Positions 47,313-59,803 of a stretch of 64,000 nucleotides of DNA are shown here, in pieces. Positions within the stretch are counted from its first letter, which is position 1, and each line of letters begins with the position of its first letter. The translations under genes were made by a program, and so were the position numbers. The notes beneath the pieces are model-generated. The model made no database searches. It saw nothing but the letters and a program-made list of their open reading frames with translations, and was not told the DNA's origin. The stretch spans positions 186,001 to 250,000 of the forward strand of contig JAZKJV010010540.1 of assembly GCA_037367405.1 (NCBI GenBank), written 5' to 3'. The stretch is from Ottelia alismoides (Eukaryota > Streptophyta > Magnoliopsida > Alismatales > Hydrocharitaceae).

Positions 47313-47828
47313 AAAACACGACAGCACTGGGCCCCTTCTACTCGTGACCACCCAACAAGATGGTTATGGCTTCCCAGATTAAGATCCTTCGAGGTTCATA
47401 TGTGACAACCCTTGAGATCCATATAAAAGAGAGACTCACTCTTCGAAGTTCTCATATAAGAGAAGTCGCTCCCGAAGATTCCATATTAAGCCATTTCTCA
47501 GAGTTTTTTCTTACATTACAATATAGAATACGATGAAGTTAATATAATATTTTATTTGAAGTTAATATAATACTTGGTTTCCTAAAATGGTTCTATGTTA
47601 TTCTTACTTTTGAGTTTCTTTTTGCAGTATTACAACTTTATGGTTTTCTCCATGGTTTCTCCGATTTAGTTTAATAAAGCAGCTACTCTGTGGCCAATAC
47701 CCCTGCCCTGACCTAATATTTGATGTGGCATGTGACAAGAGTTGGAGAAACAAACACAGAGATGCACACTTCAAATTGTGGAAAAGAGTGGAAGAGAAAG
47801 CATGGGATTTCTTACCGGAATCAGATGC
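47313..47828. other. Downstream flank of the thiolase gene; short tandem repeat
   Basis: 47425-47495 repeats a ccatataaaagagag...cttcgaag / tctcatataagagaag...cccgaag unit. It may be LTR debris. The thiolase 3' UTR would lie at the right. Confidence 0.4.
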
Positions 47829-50411
<2,583 letters not shown>

Positions 50412-50727
50412 TGTTATAAAATATGAAGAATGCGGAAGCGAACAAGGAAAAGATAAAGAACAAAATAAGAACGGGATTTTAACGTGGAACCCTACTCCGT
50501 GAGGAGCGGAATGAAACCACGGGAGAAGCCCTCAAAGGGGCGTGTTTCTCTATTGATTTTCTCCATGAGTACAGGAGGTCTGGGGCTCCTTATATAGCCT
50601 TCCCAGAGCCTCCAAGTCCCACCCACAGGCGGTATGGGACTAAACACTGGATGGGGGTAAATGGATCTTCTCCAGGATCCATTTACCCTGCTACAACATA
50701 AAGGGCGCACAACCAAATACTCTAACA
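50412..50727 (-). repeat. LTR (3' in element sense)
   Basis: TGTTATAAAATATG...CTCTAACA. It carries a TATA-like cttatatag (50590-50598), read in either direction. Confidence 0.92.
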
Positions 50728-50737
50728 CTCCCCCTCA
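50728..50737 (-). other. Polypurine tract
   Basis: TGAGGGGGAG on the minus strand, abutting the 3' LTR. It primes plus-strand DNA synthesis. Confidence 0.8.
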
Positions 50738-50992
50738 AGCTGGAGCATGCAATGCTCAGCTTGGACAAACAAATAGAAAGAAACTCAACTCACGCTACAG
50801 GACACTACGGACAATATCAACCCAACGCGCACATGCTGCAGTCGAGGACGTTGCTTCTCATGCCGTGCAGGTGAGGAGGACGAACGGGCTGGAGTGTGAG
50901 TCAACTGAAGACTCGGAACCTGACCATCGAGTCTGAACTTGCGCCTGGAGTCTCCTCGTCGGAGAACTGGGTCTCTCCCATCTGGCTCAGAG

Positions 50993-51106
50993 AATGGTGC
51001 ACTGCTCTGGTGTACCTATGATACCACATGAAAACCCTTGCCCTCAAGGGAATGGTCCTCTGCTCTGGAGTCCCTATGGCTCACATGAAAACTCTGGCCT
51101 GACAAC
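50993..51106. repeat. Tandem duplication, 58-bp period
   Basis: aatggtgcactgctctgg (50993) and aatggtcctctgctctgg (51051), both followed by (c/t)cctatg...cacatgaaaac. Confidence 0.65.
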
Positions 51107-51409
51107 TAGAAGAATGATGGGGACCTCTGACAATGATGGCAACATATGCTCATCTGACAATAAGACCGCACACTCGTGCGTATCTGAAAATGGAGACTCG
51201 GAAGACAATCGTCGAGTCTGAAACTGGATATGAACCGTAGAGTCTGAAATCTGATCGGTCTGGAAAGCTGAATCTGCATCTGGAATACAAGACCTGTGAC
51301 TCTACATATATACTCCCCCTTTCTCCCATACTTGTCGGAAAAGAGACAAATCGACAAAGTTGGGAGAAGACAACATAATGGGGAAAACAAACATCACTTG
51401 TGGCTTTTC

Positions 51410-51722
51410 ATTTTTTTTAAGCCGTCTCTCCTTTTTTTTTACAATTTTTTTAAGCCGTTCTCATTTTTTTTTCCGGCTTTTGCTTTGCACATTTTTTTTA
51501 AATGCGTACGGCTTTTTCCATGTACGCGCCCTTTTTTTTTTTGAAATGCGTACGGTTTTTTTTTGTACGCGACCTTTCTTTTTTTTTCCTTTTTTTTCTT
51601 TTTTTTTTTGAAAAAAATCTACAGAAAACTCGGCCCACATGGCCTTGACAACAATATTATTTTTTTTAATCATTTTCGCCCACTTGAGCCTAAATATCCC
51701 CTTCTCCCCCTTTTTTTTAAAC
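51410..51722. repeat. T-rich homopolymer tracts
   Basis: Many T7-T10 runs separated by short G/C words such as aaatgcgtacgg. On the element's sense strand these are A/purine tracts. Confidence 0.85.
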
Positions 51723-51807
51723 TTGAACAGCCCAATTGGCTCTCGAAATAACCCTCAAATTAGGGTTCCCAATCGGGAACCCTCTCTTCAAATGCCCCGA
51801 TGGGGCT

Positions 51808-52419
51808 TTACGCGCCGCCCCTGGATCTGAAGGTGCTGCTGGAGGTAAACGCCGCGGTGGAGAAGAGGGCGCCGCTTGGGGTTGCCGCAGGAGGAAGATG
51901 GGCTCGGGGTGGCGCTGTGGGATGCGACGCACGGGGCTGCGCCGAGGCTGCCGCCAGGAGATGACACGGGACTTGGGGCTTCTCGCCGCCTGTGTGAGAT
52001 GTGCGGCTCGTCGCCGCCTTCGATCTGGGTAGTCGCACGGAGTGCGCCGCCTGCGCCGGGAGCCGCCTGGAGTCGCGCGCGAGATCAGGATGTTGCACGT
52101 GTCTGCGTTGCTCGGGGGCGTGGGATTGATGAAAGGTGGGGTGGCTTGGAGCCGCCTGGAGGCGAGCGCGCGGAGAAGAAGCCTGGTTCGATGGGCGCGC
52201 TCGCCGGGTCTTCATCGTCCTGGGAGATGGAAGCGATTGGGGTGCGCCTGCGCACGATGGAGAAGGGCGCTGAACTGGATCGCGCAGTCTGACAGGCGCT
52301 ATTGGCTTCTGCTGCTGGATCTGGAAGTGCAGGGGAAGCTGCCGTTGTGGATCGTTCAGGGGTGCTTTCAGCACGCTGGAAGATCTCAAACTAGGGCTCG
52401 ATCGATCGAGCAGCAGCAA
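51808..52419 (-). CDS. 203-codon Pro/Ser/Ala/Arg-rich ORF inside the LTR element
   Basis: It is the only long open frame in the element's sense direction. Its ATG is about 145 bp past the primer-binding site. The product is basic and low in complexity, rich in Pro, Ser, Ala and Arg, with no recognised domain, zinc knuckle or membrane segment. The region is G+C-rich (ccgccg-type words) and the opposite strand is equally open, so the frame may be a by-product of composition. Alternatives are a captured piece of host promoter/5' UTR or a divergent gag. I would not assign a function. Confidence 0.3.
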   Translation of the reverse strand: MLLLDRSSPSLRSSSVLKAPLNDPQRQLPLHFQIQQQKPIAPVRLRDPVQRPSPSCAGAPQSLPSPRTMKTRRARPSNQASSPRARLQAAPSHPTFHQSHAPEQRRHVQHPDLARDSRRLPAQAAHSVRLPRSKAATSRTSHTGGEKPQVPCHLLAAASAQPRASHPTAPPRAHLPPAATPSGALFSTAAFTSSSTFRSRGGA

Positions 52420-52564
52420 CGAATTTCAGAATATCGATCACGAACAAAAACTCCAGACAATAGGGTTTCAATAGAAACCCTAGAACTTGAAAAAAAACTT
52501 GAACAAACAAGAACAATCGATTCTTGAATAATATAACCGATAAAAATCCTCGAGAATCGAACCC

Positions 52565-52576
52565 GCTCTGATACCA
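52565..52576 (-). other. Primer-binding site, initiator tRNA-Met
   Basis: TGGTATCAGAGC on the minus strand, directly inside the 5' LTR; matches the 3' end of plant initiator methionine tRNA. Confidence 0.9.
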
Positions 52577-52892
52577 TGTTATAAAATATGAAGAATGCGG
52601 AAGCGAACAAGGAAAAGATAAAGAACAAAATAAGAACGGGATTTTAACGTGGAACCCTACTCCGTGAGGAGCGGGATGAAACCACGGGAGAAGCCCTCAA
52701 AGGGGCGTGTTTCTCTATTGATTTTCTCCATGAGTACAGGAGGTCTGGGGCTCCTTATATAGCCTTCCCAGAGCCTCCAAGTCCCACCCACAGGCGGTAT
52801 GGGACTAAACACTGGATGGGGGTAAATGGATCTTCTCCAGGATCCATTTACCCTGCTACAACATAAAGGGCGCACAACCAAATACTCTAACA
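52577..52892 (-). repeat. LTR (5' in element sense)
   Basis: 316 bp; differs from the left LTR only at ggagcgggatg versus ggagcggaatg, as far as I can see. Confidence 0.92.
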
Positions 52893-53789
52893 GTCTGCTT
52901 GAGCGTATGTACACTGTACTCATACACGATAATGCATACATGTCCATTGCAAGGCCTGTCATGCTCACACAGGCTCTGATATTTCCTCGTGTTTTGCAAG
53001 TCATTATGCCCTAAGGAGATTTTCTTATTCCTTTGTTATCTTTCCCTCTAAGGCCAAAGTCATATTTGTAGTTTGGCATTTCTCCCCCTTCCTCTTATAT
53101 ATGGGCATGGATGCCATATCTTCTAATTCAGAGATTTAATATCCATCTTATTCACTACATAGAATTAGAGTCGCATGTGCCTTAGGGCACATCTCTCGAA
53201 GAGGAGAGGAAACATTGTGCCCCTTCCTAGTCATCATCGCCTCTCGTGTGCCAAACCCTATCCCAATTGTTGTCACCTCCAACATCATCATCGACTCACC
53301 TCGCCTCCAAGCTTCTCCCATTGTCGAACCCTTATCATCTCTCACCGCCTCGGAAATCGCAAAAATCCAATCAACCCCCGTCACCTTCCCACCACCCCCA
53401 AGACCTTATCTCCAGACATATCACCATTGCCTTATCACCCCTCCACCTGCTACGACTAAGAGCCTTTTCCATTTACAACCCTCACCACCAAAGCCCACTG
53501 TCAGAGCCCTGTCCATCTAAGTGGTCAGACTACAACGCCATCTCTACCACGATGAGCGCCAGCCAGATATCTCCGCTTGAGGACTGCCTCATTTATCAAC
53601 CTTGATGCTCCCTCAAAGGGCATCCCTGACATCACGCCACTCAAGCATCATTGTTCCAGGGCTGCCTTCAATCTAAGAACCATCAACATTGATACTCTCT
53701 TTATTCCCAGCCTAGCAATAGTGTTGCCATGATAAATGTATTACTATACTGTGCGTGATTGACATGATCGGACTTCCACCATTAAAGTT
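52893..53789. other. Target DNA between two LTR elements, no gene
   Basis: C-rich stretch 53215-53605 gives Pro/Ser/Thr-rich open frames in several frames, which suggests composition rather than coding. The right end (attaaagtt) is the target of the copia insertion. Confidence 0.35.
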
Positions 53790-53931
53790 TGTTCTGGGAA
53801 AATAAGTTCATATCATAAACAGAGGCCCAAAGGCTCTCTTATATAGGAGAAAAGCCCTGGGTTAATTACACAAGAGATACATGAAGAAAATGTAAAACAT
53901 AAAAGCACTGAGAGATACAACTATCTTAACA
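53790..53931 (-). repeat. copia LTR (3' in element sense)
   Basis: TGTTCTGGGAAAATAAG...ATCTTAACA; contains ctcttatataggag. Confidence 0.92.
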
Positions 53932-53941
53932 CTCCCCCTCA
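53932..53941 (-). other. Polypurine tract
   Basis: TGAGGGGGAG on the minus strand, abutting the 3' LTR. The 20 bases 53932-53951 equal 50728-50747. Confidence 0.85.
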
Positions 53942-56900
53942 AGCTGGAGCATATATGTCTATCATGCTCAGCTTGGAACAACACCTCTGAAAGGGACATC
54001 TAGCAAGTGCTTTGGTAAAGATGTCGGTAGACACATGAGAGGTGGATATGAGACCTTTCTGGATCATGTCTCTAATGTAATGACAATCCACCTCTATATG
54101 TTTTGCCCGTTCACGAAAGGCAAGATTATTAACAATAAATAGAGCAGCTTGATTATCACATACAAGCTGCATAGGTAGAGGAACCTCAATAGTAAGATCA
54201 TTCAACACTGGTTTAACCCAAATCATTTCAACACTTCCCTGGGCCATCACCCTGTAATCAGACTCTACACTTGATCTAGCCACTACTGACTGCTTCTTGC
54301 TTCTCCATGAAACAAGTGAATTGTCGATGAAAATAACAAATCAAGAAGTGGACTTTCTGTCTCTTGGACAACCTGCGTAATCTGCATTTGCGTATGCTGT
54401 CACCTCAAGGGATGTACCCCTACTGAATATAAGACTCGAACCAGGTGAATTCTTCAAGTATCTCAAGATCATATGAACGACATCCATGTGCACCTTCCTG
54501 TGCTGCTCCATGAACTGACTGACTTTGGTTACTGCAAATGCAATATATGGTATGGTGATGGTAGCGTATAAGAGTTTCCCAACAAGCTCTTTGTATCTCC
54601 TTCTGTCAACTTCCTCAGTGTCCTCGTCATACAATCTCATACTTGCATCCATAGGAGTAGTATGAGGTTTGTATCCTGTCATACTTATCTCAGAAAGAAA
54701 ATCCATAACAAACTTCCTCTGAGTCATCACAAGACCACGCTTGTTCCTGGCGAACTCCATCCCAACGAAGTAACGAAAATAGCCAAGGTCCTTAGTCACA
54801 AACTATTGGGCTAGGAATTCCTTGGCAGCATGATTGCTCCGTTCATCATCTCATGTAATGACAATATCATCCACATAAACAAGAATAGCCATTGTACCTC
54901 TTGGTGTCCTCTTAACAAACAAAGAATGATCTGCAGTAGATCGCATAAAACCTTGTTGCTCTATCAACTCCGATAGTTTCTAGTACCAAGCTCTCGGACT
55001 CTGCTTCAGGACATAAATCGCCTTATGAAGTCTGCACACCTTCTGGGACTCCACCTCAGTAGCAAATCCTGATGGTTATTGCATATATACTTCGTCCTGT
55101 AGATCTCCATAGAGAAATACATTCTTCACATCAAGCTAGTAAAGAGGCCAGTCCTTGGAAACTGCAACCGATAGAAGAATACAGAATGTCGAGTGTCTTG
55201 CTACTGGAGATAAAGTGTCTTGATAGTTCACCACATAGGTTTGGGCAAACCCCAGGCCACAAGCCTTGCCCTATAGCGGTCCACACTACCGTCTGCCCTT
55301 TGCTTTACTGTAAATATCCATTTGCAACTCACAACTGATGCACCAAGCGGGGAAGAAACAATGCTCCAAGTACTACGTCACCGAAGAGCTGCCATCTCCT
55401 CCTCCATTGCAAGTCGCCACTTGCTATCCTGAAGTACCACCTGATATGTACGTGGGATAGTAATAGCAGATAGCCCCACTACAAACTTCCTGTAGAAATA
55501 GCAGATAGCCCCAAGGAGACATGCGCAACAAGAGGATATGTAGCACGTCGGCGCCAAGGTTTCCTTAGGGCAATAGATATCTCCAGATCATCTGCTTCTC
55601 TGTCCTCTGGAATCAATTCTTCCTATATATCATTCAAAGCTCCAATGCCATCAGTAGAAATAGTATTTTCATGGCATACCTGATGTGTGATGGATGATGT
55701 GAATGGCTCATGAGCAGGGGTGCGAGTATAAACATGTGGTAAAAACATGGACTTGACTACATGAGGAGCTGGTGGCGATGGTGGAGGTGGAGATGGTGGT
55801 GGAGGTGATGAAGGCCGAGGAGTATGTGACGGAGAAGATGGAGGTGGAGGAACCGCAACATTCTCTCCAGCATTAGTATCAGATAACCTGTCACCTGTAG
55901 GAGAAAAATATATAATGGACTCAAAAAATGTGACGTTAGCACTCACATAGTATTTTCACCCAAAAGGATCAAGACACACTACCATTTTTAGGTACGGGAA
56001 TAACCAACAAAGATATATTTGACAACTCTAGGTGAGAGCTTGTCACTGTCAGGGGTGAAGTTGTGGACAAAGGCCACCGATCCAAAGACTCTAGGAGTGA
56101 GAGAGAATAATTTCTTCTCGGGAAACGCAGTCAAGAAAGGAATTTTCTCTCTAAGAACAGTTGATGGCATGAAGTTCACTAAGCAGCAGGTGGTTAGAAC
56201 CGCATCCCCCCAGAAAAAGTGAGGTGTACGACTTTGAATCAACAAAATCCTCGTAGCATAAAGAAGGTGACGATCTTTACGTTCTGCTACACCATTTTGC
56301 TGGGATGTATAATTGCAAGAAGTCTGATGAAGTATACCAAGAGACATGAGGAATTCTGCTAAATGTAATGTGGAAAATTCCAAGGCATTATATGTACGAA
56401 TGAATTTGACAATAGCAGAGAAGATATTGTTGACTTCAATAAGAAAAGTTTTAATGATAGAACCAGTTTCAGACTTATGTTTTAACAAGAATACCCAAGA
56501 AAGTCTAGAATAATCATCCACAACTACCATATAAAAACAATATCCCTGATGATCAGGAACACGACTCGGACCCAAATATCAAAATGAAACAACTCGAATG
56601 ATCGAATACAATGACGACTTGAACAACTCGGAAATGAGGAGCGATGATGTTTCCCAAGTTAACAGGCTTCACAATCCAAACTAGTGCGAGCAGATATCTG
56701 CGGAAGCACATGAATCATCTTTTGAAAAGGAAGGTGACAAAACCGAAGATGCCATATGAATGGAGAAACAGATCCAGAAGAAAGAGAGGCCACCCCAGCA
56801 TATGATGAAATGGCAAGCTTATGCAATCCTCTCTACTCACGGCCATGACCAATCACCCTACCAGTCAGTATGTCCTAACATACAAGAGAAGAGGGGTCAA

Positions 56901-58155
56901 AAATGGCACGGCAATGTAAATATTTTGTATTTCGCTAATAGACAAAAGATTCATCTGAAAAATCAGGAGCATATAGGACGTTCTGTAGATGCATAGAAGG
57001 AGCTAACACAATCTTCCCCTGACCAAGAATAGGTAACCGAACCCCATTGACAATGACCATAGATTGTCCAGGAGGGAGAGACCTGTAAGAAGTAAATTGC
57101 GTCCGATTTCCACACATATGATGAGACGCTTAAGAGTCCATAATCCAATCTGTCACATCGGAACTGCTAAAACTGATAAATGCATAGGAAATGCCTGATG
57201 AACTGGATGATGCTCTGGTGCTAGATGCTGCATTAGAGACCTGCAGCTGGAGTCGTGGGGGTGGTCATCATCTATCGAAGTCTCGAGACAAAATCATCAA
57301 AGCATCCATCGGTAGTAGGTACATGAGAAGGATCAGTCCGCTCAGCAACACGTGTAGATGCTGGATAGCCATACTTCTAAAAGCATTTTTCCTCCGAATT
57401 ACCAGGACGATAGCAATAGGAACAAGAACCACATTGACGTCCTCCACCTCGACTACACGTTCCACGACCATGAAGATGAGAGGAACCTCCTCGTCCATGA
57501 GAAAATGTCATAGATGAGGAAGTCGTCTGCAGCGTAGTGGTAGGTATGGTAGTGATCCTGCTCAGTTGTTTGTAGACCTCCTCCATCAGTGGTATCGTCT
57601 CACCCGTCATTGTAGCATTCCGTCATTTTACTCAGAGTTAAGAGACGATAGAAAAACTCATGTCATTGTACCATTCTGATACTGTTGTTGCTGCTCAATG
57701 CTAGTGGTAATGGGCATGAAGCTGTGTAGTCACTCAAACAAGCCACGCAGATGGGAGAAGTGCGTGTGGAGTGGTCGACCATTCTGTTTGGTCGAAAAAT
57801 GTCAAATTGTAGTTAGAGGATCTTGCTTTCATTCTGTCTGCCCATAGGTGTCAGCTAATATATCCCACATAGCCTTGGTTGTGAGCTGATTAATAATATC
57901 GTTGGCAATCTCTGTGGTAAGTGTCCCATAGAGCCAGATGCGGGCATATGCATCATCTTGCTTCCAAGATGCATTCATCCCAGTCTTGTCAGTTGGTTCT
58001 GCTTCCGTCCGAAGGTGCTCCTTATTATAACATTGCATAAGAGTACGAAACTGCATGGACCATAACTCGTAGTTGGTCACATCCATCTTTACTATGGGAG
58101 CCAGGCCCTTAAATGCCCCTAAAGAAGAAAACACGTCACTCTTGACGTCGGACAT
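53939..58155 (-). pseudogene. copia gag-pol polyprotein, decayed
   Basis: gag begins at ATG 58155 (MSDVKSDVFSSLGAFKG) with WSMQFRTLMQ; the zinc knuckle near 57385 reads C-x2-C-x4-N-x4-C, the usual His being Asn. Protease (57170-56940): the active-site D-S-G has a stop codon in place of Gly; CGNRTQFTSYRSLPPG follows. Integrase (56575-55988): VVDDYSRLSWVFLL is present, the second catalytic Asp of R-T-D-N is Tyr, and QQNGVAERK is kept. A Pro/Ser-rich linker lies at 55900-55750. RT (55620-54800) keeps the Y-V-D-D box near 54880; 54799-54341 has KDLGYFRYFVGMEF and YANADYAGCPRDRKSTS. RNase H ends 54283-53939 (CDNQAALFIVNN, KHIEVDCHYIRD). Many stops and shifts separate the parts. Confidence 0.92.
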
Positions 58156-58731
58156 GATATCAATGATCAAAACCACGGATACGCTGAGGAATAGATTGGT
58201 TATATGATGTCTACACAATCATAAGGAGGAATGATTGTATCTGTAGACTCATACAACCATCCTCATAGCGTCTTTATGAAGGTTAGAGTCTTAAAACGTG
58301 ATTTCGATGAAGAAAATCATGTTTTTAGACTTAAATCAGACCTCGTATCGCAGAACCCGGCCGCACGAAATGCAAGAAGATGCGGGGTTGGGTGCTTCGA
58401 CTGGCAGCAACGGCCGAAAGGAGCCCACAGCCACGTAAGGACGGTTGGGCAGCGCGGGGCGAGAGGGCTAGACGCCTTGGGGTACGCGCAACAGGGTCGG
58501 GAGCCCTTACGCACCGCGCAAGGGGATGTAGGCCCTAAGAGGCGACGACATGGGGTGGCTGGGAAGGCGTCGGAGGCCTAAGCGGCGCTGGAGAGGGCGG
58601 CGCAGGAGGGCTGGTGCCCCTGGAGGGGGCTGATGACGGCAGGGGGTTCCTTGGAGGGGTCCGGTGGCGGCAGGGGGGGCTTGGAGGTGTAGGGTTAGGG
58701 TGGGATAGGGGAACCTCGGTCTAGGACCGTT

Positions 58732-58743
58732 GCTCCGATACCA
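58732..58743 (-). other. Primer-binding site, initiator tRNA-Met (one change)
   Basis: TGGTATCGGAGC on the minus strand just inside the 5' LTR; the standard site is TGGTATCAGAGC. Confidence 0.85.
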
Positions 58744-58885
58744 TGTTGTGGGAAAATAAGTTCATATCATAAACGGAGGTCCAAGGGCTCTCTTATATAG
58801 GAGAAAAGCCCTGGGTTAATTGCACAAGAGATACATGAAAACAATGTAAAACATAAAAGAACTGAGAGATACAACTATCTCCACA
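58744..58885 (-). repeat. copia LTR (5' in element sense)
   Basis: TGTTGTGGGAAAATAAG...ATCTCCACA; the same length as the partner LTR. Confidence 0.92.
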
Positions 58886-59803
58886 AAGTTGATATCAGGT
58901 ATTGGTTCATGTCATCATAATTATGCTGGAAATTGTTGATCCATCATCAATGAATGATGGAAAGGGAGCCTTGAGTCTCATATTGTGGCGAATCTCCTTT
59001 ACAAGGACACTGCAAAGGACATGTGGGATGAACAAACACATACTTACTCTCAACAGACTACTAAGTCTCGCCTTGTTGACATCTATATGTGATTATGATT
59101 TGCATCTCAGGGGGAGTCCACTCTTGTAAAATATTATCGACATCTTGCTGATCTCTACGAGGAACTTCCCAATCTTTCAACCGCCATGTTGACCCAAATA
59201 TGTGATAGAAAGATCCAAATAGCAGGTCTACATATTTATTTTCGGTTTAAATCCTTATTATCATAACGTGAAAGATCGGTTCCTTGCATATGATACTCTG
59301 CCATCCATTAAGGTCATCTTTGGCCATAAGAACTTGAGACTACTACTTGCCGTACTTCTTCTCCGCTGATTGAGAAATCAACCTTCCTTGCCTCCTTTAG
59401 GAGAGGCGGCCGACATAACTTTCACAAAGGTCGAGTCTGTGACTCTAGCTGGGGTAGTTGTCATGACTCACTGTGGTTGTGTCTATCTTCAGTGCATCCC
59501 ATATCTACGATGGAACCGCCCTTCTTAGCGATGTTGGGTGAAGTTCGGCTTCCCTCCTCAGGTCAATGCTGCTTCAGCATTTGGCTATGATGCAATTAGG
59601 ATAGAGACACCTTTTGATCAGGAATCCATTGGATAGACAGTCTAACTCTCCGCCACAAAATACTCTCACCTCATGCAGTTGCAACAGAATCCTACTCCCA
59701 GTGAGACTACTCCCTATTATGCATCTGGCTACTACTTGAGCATTGTAGTCAACCCTGCTTCTGTCATAGCATTGACCTAGATCATTGATTCTGGTACGTC
59801 TAA
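58886..59803 (+). pseudogene. Older Ty1/copia gag to protease relic
   Basis: Frames joined by eye: VANLLYKDTAKDMWDEQTHT then YSQQTTKSRL (58985-59080), FASQGESTLVKYYRHLADLY, EELPNLSTAMLTQ, AYDTLPSIKVIFG, then a Thr/Ser/Pro-rich linker ending in IIDSGTSN (59780-59804), the copia protease active site. Here the gypsy LTR interrupts. The left part is interrupted by the copia element at 53790. Many stops; a relic. Confidence 0.8.

Larger units (their letters stand above)
50412..52892 (-). mobile_element. Young non-autonomous LTR retrotransposon (copia-dependent)
   Basis: Flanked by a perfect 5-bp target duplication GTCTG (50407-50411 and 52893-52897). The LTRs are 316 bp each and differ, by eye, at one base. 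The orientation is minus: the PBS is inside the right LTR, the polypurine tract inside the left. The 1.85-kb interior has no gag, protease, integrase or RT. The 20 bases next to the left LTR are identical to those in the copia element at 53790, so that family is the likely helper. It sits upstream of the thiolase exons, antiparallel to nothing obvious. Confidence 0.92.
53790..58885 (-). mobile_element. Complete Ty1/copia retrotransposon, coding region decayed
   Basis: Flanked by a perfect AAGTT duplication (53785-53789 and 58886-58890). LTRs of 142 bp each, TGTT..ACA, differ at about ten positions by eye, so this is clearly older than the element at 50412. Domain order on the minus strand is gag, protease, integrase, RT, RNase H, the copia order. 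It is inserted in an older copia element that lies on the + strand. Confidence 0.95.

Noticed and set aside
51808..52419. Host gene captured intact in the LTR element
   Set aside because: No exon structure or recognised domain; both strands are equally open.
53175..53605. Pro/Ser/Thr-rich ORFs on +
   Set aside because: Three frames are open over the same C-rich stretch, a sign of composition rather than coding.
55623..55946. Extensin-like proline-rich ORF
   Set aside because: It is the linker between integrase and RT of the copia element, in the expected place and strand.
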